Assembly (NCBI GenBank): GCA_036642795.1
Contig: JAVXTH010000004.1
Span: forward strand, 19,028 to 83,027
Source of the DNA: JAVXTH01 sp036642795
GTDB taxonomy: Bacteria; Bacillota_I; Bacilli_A; Erysipelotrichales; Erysipelotrichaceae
Length of the DNA stretch: 64,000 nt
Reading direction: 5' to 3'
This document shows positions 7,285-17,146 of this stretch, piece after piece. Below the pieces are notes generated by a model that saw only the letters and a list, made by a program, of their open reading frames with translations, made no database searches and was not told the origin of the DNA. A program made the translations under genes and the position numbers. Each line of letters starts with the position of its first letter. Position 1 is the stretch's first letter.

Positions 7285-8948
7285 GTATGTAAGGGAGCAT
7301 CTTCATTAATTATTTTTATAATATTCATGGTGTGATCACCAATACGTTCTAGATTTCCTAAAATATCAACATAGATACTTGCGGCAATCGCTGTATTACA
7401 TTCACCTTTAGCCATCCGTTTGAAGTGTCGTTGACGGGCTTTTTCTTCAATTAAATCTAAATAGTTTTCTTTATCATTTATAATTGAAACAATGCTTTCA
7501 TCTTGAACATCAAAATAGTTAAGCGCTAATTGATTCATCTCTAATACGGTATCATACATTTCATTCACATCTTGAATAGCATCCGTTGAGAATCCACCTT
7601 TTTCATCAAAAGCTAGTTCATAAAATTCATTTAGATTCATGGTAATATCACCAATTCTTTCAATGTTTTTAATGACTTGTAGATTACCAATAAACTCATC
7701 AATATCATGTTCACCTAAATTATTATGCGCAATTTCCATTAAGTATTTCGTTATTTTAGAATCAAGGGAATTGATCGCATCTTCATATTGTCGTGAAACT
7801 TCATTGTACTTAGAAGATCTTGTATTAAAATATTTTTTGCTTTCCTCAATCGCATCCATAGCAAGTTCACCCATTTTAATTGTTGCTTGTTTGGAAATAC
7901 CTAAAGCACCAGCTGGTAAGGAAATCGCTAATTTAGGATCTAAGTCATCTAGTTTAACATCAATTCTTTCATTTTCATCGCCTGGTAATATCTTCTTAAC
8001 TGTTTTAACCATCAAAGGAATCAAAGGATAAGCTAGCAGGGTAGTCGTTAAGTTAAATAAAATATGAGCTAATGCGATTTGCATCATCGGTGCTAGCATC
8101 ATATGATTTGATAAAGAAACGAGTAGATGTGAAAATGGATATAAGATAACCATAAATAATGCAGTACCTAGAACATTGAAGATAACATGGACACCGGCTG
8201 CTCGCTTACTAGCAAGGGAACCACCTAAGGCCGCAAAGATTGCCGTTACCGTTGTTCCAATATTAGAACCAAAGACAAAAGGCAAAGCAGCAATTAAGGT
8301 AATCGAACCAGATTCATATAATTTTTGAATAATACCGATAACTGCACTAGAAGATTGAACTAAGGCGGTCATCGCGGTTCCCGCAAAGAGTCCTAAAACA
8401 GGTTGTTTTGCCATCATTTCCGCAAAGGCAGCAAATTGAGGTAAATCACCGAAAGAACCTAATTCATCTCCCATTAATTTTAAACCAAAGAATAGAATAC
8501 CAAAGCCTAAAACAATTTCACCAAAATAAGTAGCTTTTTTTCGTTTTGAGAAAACAACAATTAAAACCCCAACAAAGATAAAATATAAAGCGAATTTTTC
8601 GACTTTCATACCGATTAGAATGGCCGTGATTGTCGTACCAATATTGGCACCCATAATCACACCAATCGCTTGATCTAATCGCATCAATCCAGCTCTTACA
8701 AAACCGATTGCGATTGCTGTAGTTGCCGAACTTGATTGAATAAAGACGGTAATACAGGCACCAATGATGATTCCCATCCAAGGTTTACTTGTATATTTAT
8801 CTATATAATCTCTTAATTTGTCGCCGGCGATGCTTTTTAATCCATCTCCCATATATTGAATACCAAAGAGGAATAAAGCGAATCCACCGATTATCATATC
8901 CCAATGAATGGAAGATATCGACATCGTTTGAGTAGCAAAAGGTAACAT
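7272..8948 (-). CDS. Na+/phosphate cotransporter with C-terminal PhoU-like domain
   Basis: This 558-residue protein of the NptA/PNaS family probably moves phosphate with sodium. It has two inverted membrane repeats, each with the family signature (FIQSSSATTAIAIGF near residue 68; ALVQSSSAVIGII near 202). A PhoU-like helical domain follows from about residue 350, with motifs IKNIERIGDITMNL and LGNLERIGDHTMNI. The strong ribosome site AGGAGGGT precedes the start. It sits beside the pst-phoU operon but is oppositely oriented, and no PHO box was found upstream of it. Confidence 0.9.
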   Translation of the reverse strand: MLPFATQTMSISSIHWDMIIGGFALFLFGIQYMGDGLKSIAGDKLRDYIDKYTSKPWMGIIIGACITVFIQSSSATTAIAIGFVRAGLMRLDQAIGVIMGANIGTTITAILIGMKVEKFALYFIFVGVLIVVFSKRKKATYFGEIVLGFGILFFGLKLMGDELGSFGDLPQFAAFAEMMAKQPVLGLFAGTAMTALVQSSSAVIGIIQKLYESGSITLIAALPFVFGSNIGTTVTAIFAALGGSLASKRAAGVHVIFNVLGTALFMVILYPFSHLLVSLSNHMMLAPMMQIALAHILFNLTTTLLAYPLIPLMVKTVKKILPGDENERIDVKLDDLDPKLAISLPAGALGISKQATIKMGELAMDAIEESKKYFNTRSSKYNEVSRQYEDAINSLDSKITKYLMEIAHNNLGEHDIDEFIGNLQVIKNIERIGDITMNLNEFYELAFDEKGGFSTDAIQDVNEMYDTVLEMNQLALNYFDVQDESIVSIINDKENYLDLIEEKARQRHFKRMAKGECNTAIAASIYVDILGNLERIGDHTMNIIKIINEDAPLHTKLD

Positions 8949-8975
8949 ATTGACCCTCCTAGCGAATACGAATAT

Positions 8976-8984
8976 ATTCTATCA
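8976..8984 (-). promoter_or_regulatory. Extended -10 promoter of the Na+/Pi cotransporter gene
   Basis: The minus strand reads TGATAGAAT, an extended -10 element, about 30 bases upstream of the start codon. No strong -35 is visible. Confidence 0.45.
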
Positions 8985-9082
8985 TGATATGGAAAGATAA
9001 AATACAAAAAAATGGATTTTTTTTAATAAATTTAATCTTACTTATTAATTTTATTGTTATTATCTGTAGAATTGTATTTTTA

Positions 9083-9091
9083 TGATATAAT
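9083..9091 (+). promoter_or_regulatory. Extended -10 promoter of the ybeY operon
   Basis: TGATATAAT is a perfect extended -10 (TGnTATAAT), 26 bases upstream of the ybeY start. The -35 region is weak, which suits TGn-dependent sigma-A promoters. Confidence 0.65.
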
Positions 9092-9117
9092 AAAACATAT
9101 AGAAAAAGAGGTGCTTT

Positions 9118-9585
9118 ATGGAACTATCCATTATAAATCAAAGCAATGATCTTGAATGCATTAACTATGAACCATTGTTTCATCAAATTAGTAAACGTGC
9201 TGAAGCAGTCTTACATATTGGCGAAGATAAAGAAATGTCGGTCATTTTTGTGAATGAAGCTGATATACAAAAAATAAATCTAGAATATCGACATATCGAT
9301 GCCGTTACCGATGTTATTTCCTTTGCCTTAAATGATCTTGAAGATGACTATGAAAAACTAGATGGTAATCAAGAAATTGGTGACATCTTTATTTGTGTAG
9401 ATCGAATGAAAGAGCAAGCAAAAGAATATCATCATAGTGAAAAACGCGAAATGGGGTTCTTATTTACTCATGGTTTGTTACACTTACTTGGATTCGACCA
9501 TATGAATACCGAGATGGAACAAGAAATGTTCCATATGCAGGATGTGATTTTAAATGATATCGTACCTAATGAAAGTAATACATAA
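9118..9585 (+). CDS. ybeY: Endoribonuclease YbeY, rRNA maturation factor
   Basis: This 155-residue zinc-dependent enzyme takes part in 16S rRNA 3'-end maturation and ribosome quality control. The metal site HGLLHLLGFDH lies at about residues 121-131, and the conserved VTDVISFAL and EIGDIFIC segments precede it. An extended -10 promoter lies upstream and the start has the site AAAGAGGTG. It is the first gene of a conserved run (ybeY-dgkA-cdd-era-recO) also found in Bacillus. Confidence 0.95.
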   Translation: MELSIINQSNDLECINYEPLFHQISKRAEAVLHIGEDKEMSVIFVNEADIQKINLEYRHIDAVTDVISFALNDLEDDYEKLDGNQEIGDIFICVDRMKEQAKEYHHSEKREMGFLFTHGLLHLLGFDHMNTEMEQEMFHMQDVILNDIVPNESNT

Positions 9586-9910
9586 ATTTCAATATGCTTT
9601 TAATGGATTGTTTCATGGAATCTTCCATGATTTTTCAATTCGTTTACAAGTTGTATTAGGTATAATTACCATTGTTGCTGGTATCTTACTTGAATTTAAT
9701 CAAAACGAGTGGGTTATTGTCGTTATGTTAATTTTTTTAGTTATTGGTATTGAATTTATTAATTCGGCTTTAGAACATGTGGTTGATTTTGTTTCACCTC
9801 AATATCATGATGAAGCTAAGATTATAAAAGACTATGGTGCAGCAGCTGTATTATGTATTTCATTAGCTGCTTTTATCGTTGCATGTATTATTATAGGAGG
9901 AAAACTTTAA
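9569..9910 (+). CDS. dgkA: Diacylglycerol/undecaprenol kinase
   Basis: This small three-helix membrane kinase of about 113 residues is probably an undecaprenol kinase, as in other Gram-positive bacteria, recycling the lipid carrier for wall synthesis. The N-terminal KFQYAFNGLFHGI, the catalytic-region GIEFINSALEHVVDFV and KIIKDYGAAAVL are characteristic. The frame overlaps the end of ybeY. ATG 9569 (MKVIHKF) fits the family N-terminus; ATG 9554 would add five residues. Neither has a clear ribosome site, so translation is probably coupled to ybeY. Confidence 0.9.
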   Translation: MKVIHKFQYAFNGLFHGIFHDFSIRLQVVLGIITIVAGILLEFNQNEWVIVVMLIFLVIGIEFINSALEHVVDFVSPQYHDEAKIIKDYGAAAVLCISLAAFIVACIIIGGKL

Positions 9911-10308
9911 TGGAAAAGAAATTATTATTAGATAAAGCTTTTGAAGCAATGGATAACGCTTATGCGCCTTATTCAAATTATCATGTAGGTGCCTGTGTTG
10001 CATGTAAAGATGGAAACTTTTTTCTTGGTGCAAACATTGAAAATGCATCCTTTGGTTTAACCAATTGCGCTGAACGTAGTGCTATTTTCGCGGCCTATTC
10101 TCATGGTTATCGCAAAGATGAAATTGAAGCCATTGCGATTGTGAGTGATGGGAAAAGAATTGCTGCACCATGTGGTGCCTGTCGTCAAGTTTTATGTGAA
10201 TTGATTGAAAAAGATACGCCAATTTACTTAAGCAATCATGTCGATGAAGTCGTGAAAACGATTGAAGAATTACTACCTATGTCCTTTGAAAGTGATGATG
10301 TCCTATGA
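9910..10308 (+). CDS. cdd: Cytidine deaminase
   Basis: This 132-residue enzyme converts cytidine and deoxycytidine to uridine forms in pyrimidine salvage. The zinc ligands and catalytic glutamate are in TNCAERSAIF (Cys53, Glu55) and PCGACRQVL (Cys88, Cys91), typical of the small homotetrameric class. The start ATG overlaps the dgkA stop (TAATG) and has the strong ribosome site ATAGGAGG at 9893-9900. An upstream in-frame start would cover most of the dgkA end and is not credible. Confidence 0.96.
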   Translation: MEKKLLLDKAFEAMDNAYAPYSNYHVGACVACKDGNFFLGANIENASFGLTNCAERSAIFAAYSHGYRKDEIEAIAIVSDGKRIAAPCGACRQVLCELIEKDTPIYLSNHVDEVVKTIEELLPMSFESDDVL

Positions 10309-11195
10309 GTAAATCAGGGTTTATTTCAATCATTGGTCGTCCCAATGCAGGAAAAAGCACTTTATTAAATGCTTTACTAGGCGAAAAAGTATCGATTATT
10401 TCTCCTAAGCCACAAACCACACGTAATAACATTCAAGGGATCCTTACCAAAGATGATGTTCAATATGTATTTATTGATACTCCAGGAGTTCATAAACCAC
10501 ATCATGAACTCGGTCGTTCATTAAATAAGAGTGCTTTTACAGCATTACAAGATGTTGATATCATTTATTTAATTGTTGATGCGAGTGAACCATTTGGTGG
10601 TGGCGATGAATTTTTATTATCGAGAATTGCAAATAGTGAAGCACCATGTTTTTTATTATTAAATAAAATTGATCGTTTAGATAAGACAACCTTAATTAAA
10701 ACATTAAATTTATGGCAATCAAAATTTTCATTTACGGAAATTATTCCAATTTCAGCACTGGATCACAATAATTTAGAAGAATTATTAAAAGTAAGTGAAA
10801 CTTACTTACAAGAAGGACCGATGTTTTATCCCATTGACCAAGTGAGTGATCATGGACGAACGTTTCAAATACAAGAAATAATTCGTGAAAAGATTTTATA
10901 TAAAACGGAGGAAGAAATTCCACATTCCATTGCTATTATGTGCGAAAGCATAAAAGAAACAGATACCAAAATGAATATCTCTGCACTGGTTATTGTCGAA
11001 CGAGATTCACAAAAGGCAATTGTCATTGGGAAACAAGCGAGTATGATTAAAGCCATTCGTTTGGCAGCTCAAAGTGAATTAAAGAAACTATTTAATAAAA
11101 AAGTCGAATTAGAATTATATGTAAGAGTAGAAAAGAATTGGCGTAATAAAACTAGTAAATTAGCACAATTTGGTTATCAAGAGCATAATGAATAA
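10305..11195 (+). CDS. era: GTPase Era
   Basis: This 296-residue essential GTPase binds 16S rRNA and helps 30S assembly. G1 is GRPNAGKST near residue 11, G3 is DTPGVHKPH and G4 is LNKIDRL. The C-terminal KH domain includes VIVERDSQKAIVIGKQ. It overlaps cdd by 4 bases (ATGA), and its end overlaps the start of recO. Confidence 0.97.
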   Translation: MSKSGFISIIGRPNAGKSTLLNALLGEKVSIISPKPQTTRNNIQGILTKDDVQYVFIDTPGVHKPHHELGRSLNKSAFTALQDVDIIYLIVDASEPFGGGDEFLLSRIANSEAPCFLLLNKIDRLDKTTLIKTLNLWQSKFSFTEIIPISALDHNNLEELLKVSETYLQEGPMFYPIDQVSDHGRTFQIQEIIREKILYKTEEEIPHSIAIMCESIKETDTKMNISALVIVERDSQKAIVIGKQASMIKAIRLAAQSELKKLFNKKVELELYVRVEKNWRNKTSKLAQFGYQEHNE

Positions 11196-11922
11196 CAAAA
11201 TTGAAGGAATTGTTTTAAAGAATCGTGATTATCGAGAAAATGATGCGATTTTAACGATACTGAGTAAGGATCAGGGAAGAATTGATTTTGTTGCTCGTGG
11301 CTTACGAAAAATTACTAGTAAAAATGCCGGTAGTTCACAAATGTTTCAACACGCTTATTTTTATTATGATGAAAAGGGAAGCGGTTTACAATCCTTAAAA
11401 ACAAGTGAATTGATTCGTGGCTTTCATCATTTAAGAGAAACTTTGTTGGTTCAATGTATTGGCGAAGTCATGTGTGAAATCATGAGTAAGATTGAAATAC
11501 TAAATTCTGAAGAAATGTTTGATTTATTATATCAATCCTTTGCTTCACTAGAAGAAACTAAGAATCCGTATACAATCTTAACCTTATTTATGTCCATTAT
11601 TCTTCGTGTGCAAGGCATTGAGCCTTGTGTGGATCATTGTGTTCGTTGTGGTAAGCAACAGGGAATTAATGGCTTATCTTTATTAGATGGTGGTTTTGTT
11701 TGTATGAATTGTTTTGATCATCAAGATCTTAAATTAAGTAAAACGGATTTAAAGAAGTTTCGTATCGTAATAAAAGCTAATTTAGAACATCGTTCCATTC
11801 TTGAAAAGAATTGTGAACTTAATTACCAAGATTTTGAAAGAATTGTTGCTTTTTTTATGGAATATAGTGGTATAAATTTAGTTAGTATTCAATTTTTAAA
11901 TAAAATCGAATCCTTGAATTAA
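11188..11922 (+). CDS. recO: DNA repair protein RecO
   Basis: This 244-residue recombination mediator loads RecA with RecR on single-stranded DNA. It has an N-terminal OB fold (KIEGIVLKNRDYREND) and a C-terminal zinc motif built from CVDHCVRCG and CMNC. I chose ATG 11188, which overlaps the era stop by 8 bases and gives MNNKIEG. A start at 11170 would add six residues that do not fit the family. It ends the operon at a terminator. Confidence 0.94.
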   Translation: MNNKIEGIVLKNRDYRENDAILTILSKDQGRIDFVARGLRKITSKNAGSSQMFQHAYFYYDEKGSGLQSLKTSELIRGFHHLRETLLVQCIGEVMCEIMSKIEILNSEEMFDLLYQSFASLEETKNPYTILTLFMSIILRVQGIEPCVDHCVRCGKQQGINGLSLLDGGFVCMNCFDHQDLKLSKTDLKKFRIVIKANLEHRSILEKNCELNYQDFERIVAFFMEYSGINLVSIQFLNKIESLN

Positions 11923-11932
11923 TAAACGAATG

Positions 11933-11973
11933 AAACAGGAATAACACACATATCGTGTTTATCCTGTTTTTTT
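11933..11973 (+). terminator. Terminator of the ybeY-recO operon
   Basis: An imperfect 15-bp stem with outer arms AAACAGGA and TCCTGTTT is followed by a T run of seven. Confidence 0.8.
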
Positions 11974-11995
11974 GCACATTTGAGGTCGCTTTTTG

Positions 11996-12024
11996 TTGAC
12001 AATTCGTGCTTTAAGGTGTTATAT
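11996..12024 (+). promoter_or_regulatory. Sigma-A promoter of the glyS operon
   Basis: A consensus -35 TTGACA at 11996-12001 is separated by 17 bases from TTATAT at 12019-12024. The expected transcript starts near 12031, leaving a leader of about 80 bases before glyS. Confidence 0.65.
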
Positions 12025-12061
12025 ATTATAGTGTATATTTGTATGTAATTTATGATATATT

Positions 12062-12091
12062 CATCATCTTTAAGGATGATGTAATTTTTTT
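12062..12091 (+). promoter_or_regulatory. Terminator-like hairpin in the glyS leader (possible attenuator)
   Basis: A perfect 7-bp stem (CATCATC with GATGATG) with a 6-base loop is followed by TAATTTTTTT and then directly by the glyS ribosome site AAAGGGG. The leader is too short for a T-box. It may set read-through or expose the ribosome site. Confidence 0.5.
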
Positions 12092-12108
12092 GAAAGGGGC
12101 GACTAAAA

Positions 12109-13482
12109 ATGAATGAAAAATTATTTGAAACCGTTGTTGCACATGCGAAGAACAGCGGTTTTGTTTACCAAGGCTCTGAAATTTATGGTGGTTTATCTAA
12201 TACCTGGGATTTTGGACCTTTAGGTGTAGAGTTAAAAAACAATATTAAAAATGCTTGGTGGAAGAAATTTATCCAGGAAAGTCCGAATAATGTGGGTGTT
12301 CAATCCGCTATTCTAATGAATCCTCAAGTATGGGTAGCGAGTGGCCACGTTGGTAATTTCTCAGATCCTTTAATGGATTGTAAGAATTGTCAAACTCGTC
12401 ATCGTGCCGATAAACTGATTGAAGACTTTTCAAAAGGTGAAGTAAATCCAGGTGGTTGGAGCAATGAAAAAATGATGCAATATATTGTTGATAACAAAAT
12501 TGCATGCCCCGATTGTGGATCTCATGATTTCACTGATATTCGCCATTTCAATTTAATGTTTAAAACATTTCAAGGTGTTGTGGAAGACTCAAAAAATGCA
12601 ATCTTTTTAAGACCGGAAACAGCCCAAGGAATTTTCGTCAATTTCAAAAACGTACAAAGGACAACTCGTCGTAAACTACCTTTTGGAATTGGGCAAATTG
12701 GAAAAAGTTTCCGTAATGAAATCACACCCGGCAATTTCATCTTCCGTACGCGTGAATTTGAACAAATGGAATTAGAATTCTTCACGAAGCCTGGAGAAGA
12801 TATGAAATGGTATGCCTACTATAAAGATTTCTGTATGAATTTCTTAAAGAACTTAGGTATCAATGAAAAGAATCTTCGAATTCGTGAACATGATGCAGAA
12901 GAATTAAGTCACTATTCAACTGGAACAAGTGATATTGAATATAGTTTCTCATTTGGTTGGGGTGAATTATGGGGAATCGCGGATCGTACCGATTTCGATT
13001 TACGTTGTCATCAAGATACAAGTAAACAAAATCTTGAATATCATGATCCCATCACCAATGAAAACTATCTACCATATTGCATTGAACCAAGTGTTGGAGT
13101 AGAACGTTTAATCTTAGCTTTCTTATGTGATGCTTATGATGAAGAACAATTAGAGAATGATACGCGTGTCGTATTACATCTTCATCCATATCTAGCACCA
13201 GTAAAGGCTGCTATCTTACCACTTAATAAAAAATTAAGTGAACAAGCGATGGAAGTATTTCATAGCGTATCCGGTATTGGAAATTGTGAATTTGATGAAA
13301 CAGGAAGTATTGGAAAACGTTATCGTCGTCAAGATGCAATTGGTACACCATTTTGTATCACGGTTGATTTTGATACTGAAAACGATCATTGCGTCACAAT
13401 CCGTTCCCGTGATTCAATGAAACAGGAAAGAATTAAGATTACAGAACTTAATGATTTCCTAGAGAAGCAAATGAAATTTTGA
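12109..13482 (+). CDS. glyS: Glycyl-tRNA synthetase, single-chain class II type
   Basis: This 457-residue enzyme charges tRNA-Gly. It is the homodimeric eukaryote/Mycoplasma-like type, not the GlyQ/GlyS two-subunit type of Bacillus. Class II motif 2 is seen around [21 protein letters not shown] broken over residues 200-222, motif 3 in GVERLILAF, and a zinc pair in CKNCQTRH and CPDCGSH. An anticodon-binding domain starts near residue 360. It has a strong ribosome site (AAAGGGG) and leads an operon with dnaG and rpoD. Confidence 0.96.
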   Translation: MNEKLFETVVAHAKNSGFVYQGSEIYGGLSNTWDFGPLGVELKNNIKNAWWKKFIQESPNNVGVQSAILMNPQVWVASGHVGNFSDPLMDCKNCQTRHRADKLIEDFSKGEVNPGGWSNEKMMQYIVDNKIACPDCGSHDFTDIRHFNLMFKTFQGVVEDSKNAIFLRPETAQGIFVNFKNVQRTTRRKLPFGIGQIGKSFRNEITPGNFIFRTREFEQMELEFFTKPGEDMKWYAYYKDFCMNFLKNLGINEKNLRIREHDAEELSHYSTGTSDIEYSFSFGWGELWGIADRTDFDLRCHQDTSKQNLEYHDPITNENYLPYCIEPSVGVERLILAFLCDAYDEEQLENDTRVVLHLHPYLAPVKAAILPLNKKLSEQAMEVFHSVSGIGNCEFDETGSIGKRYRRQDAIGTPFCITVDFDTENDHCVTIRSRDSMKQERIKITELNDFLEKQMKF

Positions 13483-13495
13483 TTGAGGTGATCTT

Positions 13496-15259
13496 GTGTC
13501 ACGAATGAAGGAAGAGGAAATTAATGATGTCCGTGCACATAGCGATATTGTCGATATTATATCTCGTTATGTGCCACTAACTCACAAAGGTAAGAATTAC
13601 TGGTGTGCTTGCCCTTTTCATGATGACCATAACCCAAGTTTATCAATTAATCCTGATAAACAAATATTTAAATGCTTTGTTTGTGGTGCTGGTGGTAATG
13701 TTTTTACCTTCGTACAAAAGTTTGAACATATTTCCTTTGTTGAATCCGTATATAAAGTTGCGGAATATGCAGGGATTCATCTCGAACATGAAATGATCTT
13801 ATCAAGTGTACCAATTGATCCTAAAAAAGCTCCTTTATACAAAGCAATTCAAGACATGATTGAATTTACGCATTATGAATTACAATCACAAGCAGGTAAA
13901 CCAATTAAAGATTATTTAATTAAAAGAGGCTTAAACGATGCCTTGATTGATAAATTTGAACTTGGCTACAATCCTGAACAAGATGCTGTTTATAAATTCC
14001 TCCATGCGAAGAAACACGACGATCAACACTTAATTGAAGCTAACTTAGTAAGATCGAGCATGAGTGGATTAAAAGATGTGTTTGCCAATCGAATCACCAT
14101 TCCAATTCATGATGCCTATGGAAATCCAGTTGGTTTTTCCGCAAGAAGAATCATTGAAAATGATGATGCTAAATATATCAATACGGGTGAAACGATGATT
14201 TACACCAAAGGTAATTTGATTTATAATTATCATCGTGCAAAACCAGAAATTAAAAAACATAAAAAAGTATTTTTAGTTGAAGGTGCCATGGATGTGATTG
14301 CATTTGGCAAAGCAGATATCTACCACGCATTAGCAACGCTGGGAACTGCTTGTACAAAAGAACAACTGAAACTATTAAAAGCACTCAATGTTCCTTTAGT
14401 CCTATGTTATGATGGCGACCGTGCAGGTCGTGATGCTACTTATAAGTTTGGGAAAGCTGCTCGGGAACAACGATTGAACTTTGAAATTGTCGAGAACAAG
14501 CGTGGCTTAGATCCTGACGATATCATTGAATTATATGGAAAAAAAGAATTACAAACAATGAGTGAAAAAACGATATCTTGGGTAGAATTCTTATTTGATT
14601 ATTTAAGTGAAAAGTATAATTTAGAGAATTACACACAAAAGAAAGAATTTGCTCAAGAGCTTGGAAATGAAATCAATTTAAATGTTGATCCCTTCGAAAA
14701 GCAAAACTATTATTTACGATTAAAAGAATTAACTGGCTTTGATATGAGTATCTCGCAAACGATACCAAGTCAAGAAGCAACGAAATCAAACCATGTTCAA
14801 AGGCAGAATTATTTAAGAATTCCTAAAATGGGAGAATTTCATGCTCAACAAGAAATTCTATCGCAAATGTTATTAGGAATTGTCGCAAGTAATTATTTCA
14901 AAGATGAATTAGGTTTTCTTCCCGATGAAATGTGTAATAAACTAGCTATTTATATTATTGACTATTATCGAAATCATAAAACCATTCAAGTAGCAGATCT
15001 GATTGACTTCATAAATGAAGAAAAGGTGAAATCCTTATTACTACAGATTGCCAACTGGGAATTAGGTCGAGATGAAATTGATATGGAAGTATTAGGTGGA
15101 GCAATTACGAAAGTAAAATCCTGTTTATTGGATCGAAAAATTGCAAAGTTTAATGAAACGATTGCGAAAACAAAAGATCCAATTGAAAAAGCAAAGTTAG
15201 CAGATGAAAAAAATCGGCTGATTTTAGAAAAAAGGGGTATGCTCTATGAAGAAGATTAA
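13496..15259 (+). CDS. dnaG: DNA primase DnaG
   Basis: This 587-residue enzyme makes RNA primers for replication. The CHC2 zinc finger uses Cys39, His42, Cys60 and Cys63. The TOPRIM core shows [13 protein letters not shown] and [13 protein letters not shown], and a C-terminal helicase-binding region follows from about residue 450. The start is GTG at 13496, 5 bases after GAGGTGAT. It lies 13 bases after glyS and directly before rpoD, the classic macromolecular synthesis operon order. Confidence 0.96.
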   Translation: MSRMKEEEINDVRAHSDIVDIISRYVPLTHKGKNYWCACPFHDDHNPSLSINPDKQIFKCFVCGAGGNVFTFVQKFEHISFVESVYKVAEYAGIHLEHEMILSSVPIDPKKAPLYKAIQDMIEFTHYELQSQAGKPIKDYLIKRGLNDALIDKFELGYNPEQDAVYKFLHAKKHDDQHLIEANLVRSSMSGLKDVFANRITIPIHDAYGNPVGFSARRIIENDDAKYINTGETMIYTKGNLIYNYHRAKPEIKKHKKVFLVEGAMDVIAFGKADIYHALATLGTACTKEQLKLLKALNVPLVLCYDGDRAGRDATYKFGKAAREQRLNFEIVENKRGLDPDDIIELYGKKELQTMSEKTISWVEFLFDYLSEKYNLENYTQKKEFAQELGNEINLNVDPFEKQNYYLRLKELTGFDMSISQTIPSQEATKSNHVQRQNYLRIPKMGEFHAQQEILSQMLLGIVASNYFKDELGFLPDEMCNKLAIYIIDYYRNHKTIQVADLIDFINEEKVKSLLLQIANWELGRDEIDMEVLGGAITKVKSCLLDRKIAKFNETIAKTKDPIEKAKLADEKNRLILEKRGMLYEED

Positions 15260-15281
15260 GAAGACTAGCAAGGAGGCCAAT

Positions 15282-16439
15282 ATGAAAGAAGTCAAAACGT
15301 TAGAAGAGATTAAAGTTATATTTGCAAATACTTATAAAAAAGATGGCCATCTTTATCAAAAAACGGTTGATTCAACTATTGAACATTTAGATTTGGATGA
15401 TGCTGCAGTTGATGATTTATTCCAATGGTTTAATGATAATCAAATTGAAATCAGCGATGAAGAAGATATTAAAGAAAATTTAATCGATGAAGATATCGAT
15501 TTATTTGATGATGTTGAAGATGATGAAGATGAAGAAGAATTTGATTCTTTAGCTACGGATATTGAAACATTAGAACAATCATTTGCTAATTCTGCTCATA
15601 CAAAGATTAATGATCCGGTTAAAATGTATTTAAAGGAAATTGGTCGTGTTGATTTATTAGATCCTGCCGAAGAACCTAAAATTGCGAAAGCAATTCAAGA
15701 AGGCGATGAAGAAGCAAAGAAAATTTTAATTGCTGCTAACCTTCGTTTGGTTGTTTCAATTGCGAAAAAATACGTTGGACGAGGAATGTTATTCTTAGAT
15801 TTGATTCAAGAAGGTAATATGGGACTTGTCAAAGCCGTTGAAAAATTTGATTATACCAAAGGCTTTAAGTTTTCTACTTATGCAACTTGGTGGATTCGCC
15901 AAGCGATTACAAGAGCGATTGCCGATCAAGCAAGAACCATTCGAATTCCCGTACATATGGTTGAAACAATTAATAAGTTAACTAGAATTCAACGTCAATT
16001 AGTTCAAGATTTAGGCCGTGATCCTTCGGCGGAAGAAATTGCCGCTAAAATGGAAAACATCACACCTGAAAAAGTTCGTGAAATTCAAAAGATTGCTTTA
16101 GAACCAGTATCATTGGAAACTCCAATCGGTGAAGAAGATGATTCACATTTAGGTGATTTCATTGAAGATAAAGATGCTTTATCACCAGATGAATATGCAA
16201 ATAATCAATTACTTAAAGATGAAATCAATACGGTTTTACAAGGTTTAACGGAACGTGAAGAAAAAGTTCTTCGATTACGTTTTGGTTTATACGATGGCCG
16301 TACTCGTACCTTAGAAGAAGTTGGAAAAGAGTTCAATGTAACCCGTGAGCGAATTCGTCAGATTGAAGCAAAAGCGTTACGTAAATTAAAACATCCAACT
16401 CGTTCAAAACGGTTAAAGGATTTTGTCGATAAACCATAA
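15282..16439 (+). CDS. rpoD: Primary sigma factor (sigma-A/RpoD)
   Basis: This 385-residue protein directs RNA polymerase to housekeeping promoters. Region 1.2 starts at [16 protein letters not shown], region 2 holds [16 protein letters not shown] and [20 protein letters not shown], region 3 holds [13 protein letters not shown], and region 4.2 holds the helix-turn-helix [20 protein letters not shown]. The N-terminus is very acidic (about residues 55-90). The start was set at ATG 15282 because AGGAGG at 15271 lies just upstream; an earlier in-frame ATG at 15246 inside the dnaG end has no such site. Confidence 0.97.
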   Translation: MKEVKTLEEIKVIFANTYKKDGHLYQKTVDSTIEHLDLDDAAVDDLFQWFNDNQIEISDEEDIKENLIDEDIDLFDDVEDDEDEEEFDSLATDIETLEQSFANSAHTKINDPVKMYLKEIGRVDLLDPAEEPKIAKAIQEGDEEAKKILIAANLRLVVSIAKKYVGRGMLFLDLIQEGNMGLVKAVEKFDYTKGFKFSTYATWWIRQAITRAIADQARTIRIPVHMVETINKLTRIQRQLVQDLGRDPSAEEIAAKMENITPEKVREIQKIALEPVSLETPIGEEDDSHLGDFIEDKDALSPDEYANNQLLKDEINTVLQGLTEREEKVLRLRFGLYDGRTRTLEEVGKEFNVTRERIRQIEAKALRKLKHPTRSKRLKDFVDKP

Positions 16440-17107
16440 TGATTAATTTAAGCAAACGATTGCAAGCAATTCATGATTTAGTTGATAAAGGAAGCATCGT
16501 CGCCGATATTGGTAGCGATCATGGTTTATTAGCTTGTTCACTTATTGCCTCTAAGACGGCTCCTTATGTCTATGCATGTGATGTAGCTAAAGGTCCTTTA
16601 GCGCACGCACAATCAACGATTTCCGCTTATGCTATGGAAGCACAAATAAAACCCGTTCTATCCGATGGTTTAAATCAGCTTGATGAAACCATTGATACCC
16701 TTGTAATTGCTGGAATGGGAAGTGATACCATCTTACATATTTTAGATGCTGATTATCAAAAAGTATGTAAATGTAATTACTTAATTATTCAATCAAATAC
16801 CCATGTAGATGATATTAGAAGATGGATTAGTGATCATCATTTACGAATTGTAGATGAAATTATGGTAGAAGAAACTCATTTTTACCAAATTATTAAAGTT
16901 AAGCTTGAAGAAAGTGATTCACTAAGTGAAGAAGAGATATTATTTGGTACAAAAATACATGATAAACAAATCTTCTTAGCTTATTGGAACTTTCGCTTAA
17001 ATAATCTTAATCATATTCTAGATCAAACAACAAGCCTTCATCGTTGTTATCAACAAAACATTATATTGCGACAACAAATTATAAAAAAAATTACTTCTTT
17101 AACTTAA
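16439..17107 (+). CDS. trmK: tRNA (adenine-22-N1)-methyltransferase TrmK
   Basis: This 222-residue enzyme methylates A22 in bacterial tRNA. The SAM-binding motif VADIGSDHGLLAC lies near residue 20 and VIAGMGSDTILHIL near residue 92, both characteristic of the TrmK/YqfN family. Its start overlaps the rpoD stop (TAATG), and it follows rpoD as in Bacillus. It ends at a hairpin shared with convergent ispH. Confidence 0.93.
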   Translation: MINLSKRLQAIHDLVDKGSIVADIGSDHGLLACSLIASKTAPYVYACDVAKGPLAHAQSTISAYAMEAQIKPVLSDGLNQLDETIDTLVIAGMGSDTILHILDADYQKVCKCNYLIIQSNTHVDDIRRWISDHHLRIVDEIMVEETHFYQIIKVKLEESDSLSEEEILFGTKIHDKQIFLAYWNFRLNNLNHILDQTTSLHRCYQQNIILRQQIIKKITSLT

Positions 17108-17108
17108 A

Positions 17109-17146
17109 AAACAGGGGTCATTAACAATCGTTAATGGCTCCTGTTT
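17109..17146. terminator. Shared terminator between trmK and ispH
   Basis: A 17-bp imperfect stem (outer arms AAACAGG and CCTGTTT, inner arms CATTAAC and GTTAATG) closes a 4-base loop. The minus strand runs into six T, which suits termination of ispH; trmK may use it too. Confidence 0.8.

Noticed and set aside
11974..12108. T-box riboswitch upstream of glyS
   Set aside because: The leader after the promoter is only about 80 bases and has no specifier loop or T-box sequence.
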